NCBI GenBank assembly: GCA_905250885.1
Contig: CAJNOQ010003303.1
Span: 1-20,709 of the forward strand
Source of the DNA: Didymodactylos carnosus
Taxonomy: Eukaryota > Rotifera > Eurotatoria > Philodinida > Philodinidae
Reading direction: 5' to 3'
Length of the DNA: 20,709 nucleotides
Part shown: positions 18,592 through 20,709 of the stretch, one piece after another
How positions within the stretch are numbered: position 1 is the first letter of the stretch
Layout: each line of letters starts with the position of its first letter
Made by a program: the position numbers and the translations under genes
Notes under the pieces: model-generated
Databases searched by the model: none
Told to the model about the DNA's origin: nothing
The model's input: only the letters and a program-made list of their open reading frames with translations

Positions 18592-19728
18592 TTAGTTATT
18601 TCTTATTGTGTTATGAATCCACGTAACATAGCGTGACACTCGAGTATTGAAATCATTCCTCTATAACGCAATTCAATTTAATAGTTCTAATGAGCCAGTA
18701 TTCATTTTTATGTCCAATGCGTCATTTTTGAACAGATGGTAAACACCGTATGTCTTTTCCAGCGCACAACGAATACCCCACGATACAACACCGGCTAAAA
18801 TTGGTCGACTACCGTTTTGTGACTGGTCATAACATGCCAAAGGACCACCAGAATCTCCTGAACATGCATCACTACCACCACTCCAAAACCCAGCACATAT
18901 ATGAAAATCTTTAATTCGTTTTGGACGATGACCACGAGCACTAAAACATAGAAATTAAGTTCTTTAAAAGGCATTATATAAAGAAGGAAAGATTGTGCGT
19001 ACCACTCATCACGATCAACAAGCGGAACAGTTAAATATTTTAATATTGTACTATGTCGCGATTCTAAACGGATTCAAAGTATAGGACAAAAAATGATTAG
19101 ACTAGGAAAAATACAGAAATAGTATATGATATACCTTTGATAACTCCGAAACCGCTAACTATACAACATTGTGAATTAAAACTATGCATGGGCTCCGGTA
19201 ATGATATTGGTTGAACACGTTGTGTTAAACGAGCTGGCTTTTCTAATTTTAATAATATTAAATCATTATCATTTCGTGTAATATTTCCATCAGCAGGATC
19301 ACCCCATGGATCATAACGAGGAAATGGATACCATGCAACAACGCGATAAACTTGAACATTTAGATCAGCTTTATCCAAATAATGTAAACCGAGTACGACA
19401 AAAAAGTTCTCGATAGATGTAAAACTATGTGAAAGAAAGAAACAATATCAGTACAGAATTAGCATAAATTTTCCTTTTTCTGCACTCACTATTTAAGACA
19501 GTGTGCAGCACTAATTACCCATTGTTGATGTATCAATGCACCACCGCAAAAGTGATCTCCATTAACATTGATTGAGACTTGCCATGGTATTTGTCCAGGC
19601 CACGCAATATTACCACCAATTATTCGACGTGTTCGACGAACATGTGGTTGCTGTTTTATTTCACAGGCTAACAAGAAAAAAGAGGCAATAAAATAGAATA
19701 ATAACACATAGAAATTCATTGATAACAT
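18592..19728 (-). CDS. Secreted trypsin-like serine protease (S1 family)
   Basis: Exons: 19728-19490, 19424-19135, 19063-19003, from 18940 to about 18739, and a last exon from about 18660 to 18592. Introns 1-3 are GT-AG (65, 71, 62 bp). The product is about 285 residues. A hydrophobic signal peptide (about 1-21) precedes a short basic propeptide ending RRTRR, then activation site IIGG (36-39). The triad is complete: H76 in SAAHC, D134 in NDNDLILL, S227 in GDSGGP. D221 (chymotrypsin 189) and G252/G262 (216/226) predict cleavage after Arg/Lys. Y261 corresponds to Tyr225. Disulfides expected: 61-77, 167-233, 197-212, 223-255; C22 and C166 are left over. The last exon encodes [17 protein letters not shown], the usual C-terminal helix, but the junction after YGVY has no good donor. 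The start could be the second ATG at 19719. The physiological substrate cannot be told. Confidence 0.92.
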
Positions 19729-20709
19729 TGTTTGTGTTCATTTCAATCTGACTGATATGTATAAAACTATCAAAGATTATGTAACATCACTTTAGTTCTA
19801 TCATCGTGTATCAAATACGACAAATAAAAGAATTACGTAAACGATATCAAAGCTGATCAAGTGAAAAGAAAAAACCGCCAAGCGCTTTAATTTAAGGAAT
19901 AAGTGCGAATATTACATACTTGAAACTGATATGATCAGAACACCTAAAATAAACAATGATTTCTATTTACAGTCTCAGACTAACAAACAACATCTTACAG
20001 CAACAATAAAAAATGTTAAGCATATTTTAACATCGACTGTATTCTTTAAACTTTTTATCACAAATGATACACTTTTATTCTATTCTAGTTTCTGCTATTC
20101 TCACATTTCATCGACAATTGTTGTTTTGTGCGTTTGAAAATTCAAGACTCATTCTACAAGAAAGCTATGTGTGTAGAATCGAAAAATATATTTACTGAGG
20201 ACTTTAAACTTCTTTTTCTAGGTAAAAGCTTTTTCATAATTTAAACAAAAATAGTTTAGTGGATTACAAATTGTTTTCTATATGCTTATTGGTTTTCTGG
20301 TTAGGTATGGTGTAATTTTTACACATAAATAATCGATAAAAAGCCATAGAAAATATCTCCAGGTCGAAAAATCCTATGACAGTATTCTATACCATTCTCG
20401 TAGAATGGTACAGAATAATGTTTCACATATACTAATATCAACAATAAATTAATAAGAAATGAAATGTTCATATTTATATGTAAACAAGAGTATAAAACAA
20501 ACGATAATTTAAGAATTAACAACAACTTGGTTATAAAATTAAAAATCTTAATTCTAGTTTTTTCTTCTTTTAAGCAGTTGAATTTTTATTTAAAAAAAAT
20601 ACAGCAAATCGGACTTTCTCTCATTACATGCTGTAAATTCTACTTTTTCATTAAGATCTTGGTACAAATTCACTAGGAAAAATAAAGACGCAAGATCTAA
20701 TGCATTAAG
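19729..20709. other. Upstream region of the protease gene, no other gene seen
   Basis: AT-rich DNA that should include the protease promoter. A TTTTATA-like stretch lies about 30-40 nt before the ATG on the minus strand, too weak to call. Open frames at 19931-20137, 20319-20525 and 20464-20676 are low-complexity and match nothing. Confidence 0.4.
20383..20417. repeat. Short hairpin, 16-bp arms
   Basis: tattctataccattct (20383-20398) pairs with agaatggtacagaata (20402-20417) with one mismatch and a 3-nt loop. Pairing resumes outside after one mismatch for about four more bases. Loop and stem are too short for an ordinary microRNA precursor. Confidence 0.5.

Noticed and set aside
1..20709. CRISPR arrays, bacterial operons, rRNA or tRNA genes
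   Set aside because: None was visible. The window is eukaryotic with spliced genes, and no regularly spaced repeat array exists.

Overview
This is an AT-rich eukaryotic, almost certainly animal, window. It has three recognisable protein-coding genes, all on the minus strand and all split by GT-AG introns. Most introns are very short (about 55-90 bp) with acceptors of the form TTTAG or TTATAG. The protein families (metazoan casein kinase 1 gamma with its cysteine-rich lipid-anchor tail, NAC-beta/BTF3, and a secreted trypsin-like protease), the compact introns and the AT-rich intergenic DNA fit a small invertebrate. A bdelloid rotifer is my best guess, but this is inference and not proved by anything in the window.

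Layout: 1-4945 holds no gene I can support. It carries two inverted-repeat structures: a short-arm pair at 914-936/1273-1295, and a 1.3-kb element with 86-bp terminal inverted repeats at 2347-3647. At 4946-5511 there is a broken reverse-transcriptase-region fragment of a non-LTR retrotransposon. A five-exon BTF3/NAC-beta gene lies at 7195-6079; its 38-bp last exon is easily missed because reading through intron 4 gives a plausible stop. At 7905-8150 there is a small unassigned plus-strand ORF. A seven-exon casein kinase 1 gamma gene lies at 12042-9275, with a very long Asn/Thr/Ser-rich C-terminal region that includes a trinucleotide-repeat polyasparagine block.

The stretch 12043-16090 is AT-rich and empty of recognisable genes. 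From 16.1 to 17.9 kb there is a repeat island: a nested palindrome, a 240-bp foldback, a striking GC-rich 303-bp near-perfect hairpin element flanked by TA, and a decayed gag-like retroelement fragment. A secreted trypsin-like serine protease gene occupies 19728-18592, with complete catalytic triad and a thrombin-like Tyr225. Its final splice junction is ambiguous.

The three genes have unrelated roles: nascent-chain handling at the ribosome, membrane-anchored signalling kinase, and extracellular proteolysis. Nothing suggests they form a functional cluster. The most unusual material is the collection of foldback DNA elements, especially the GC-rich hairpin at 17351-17653.
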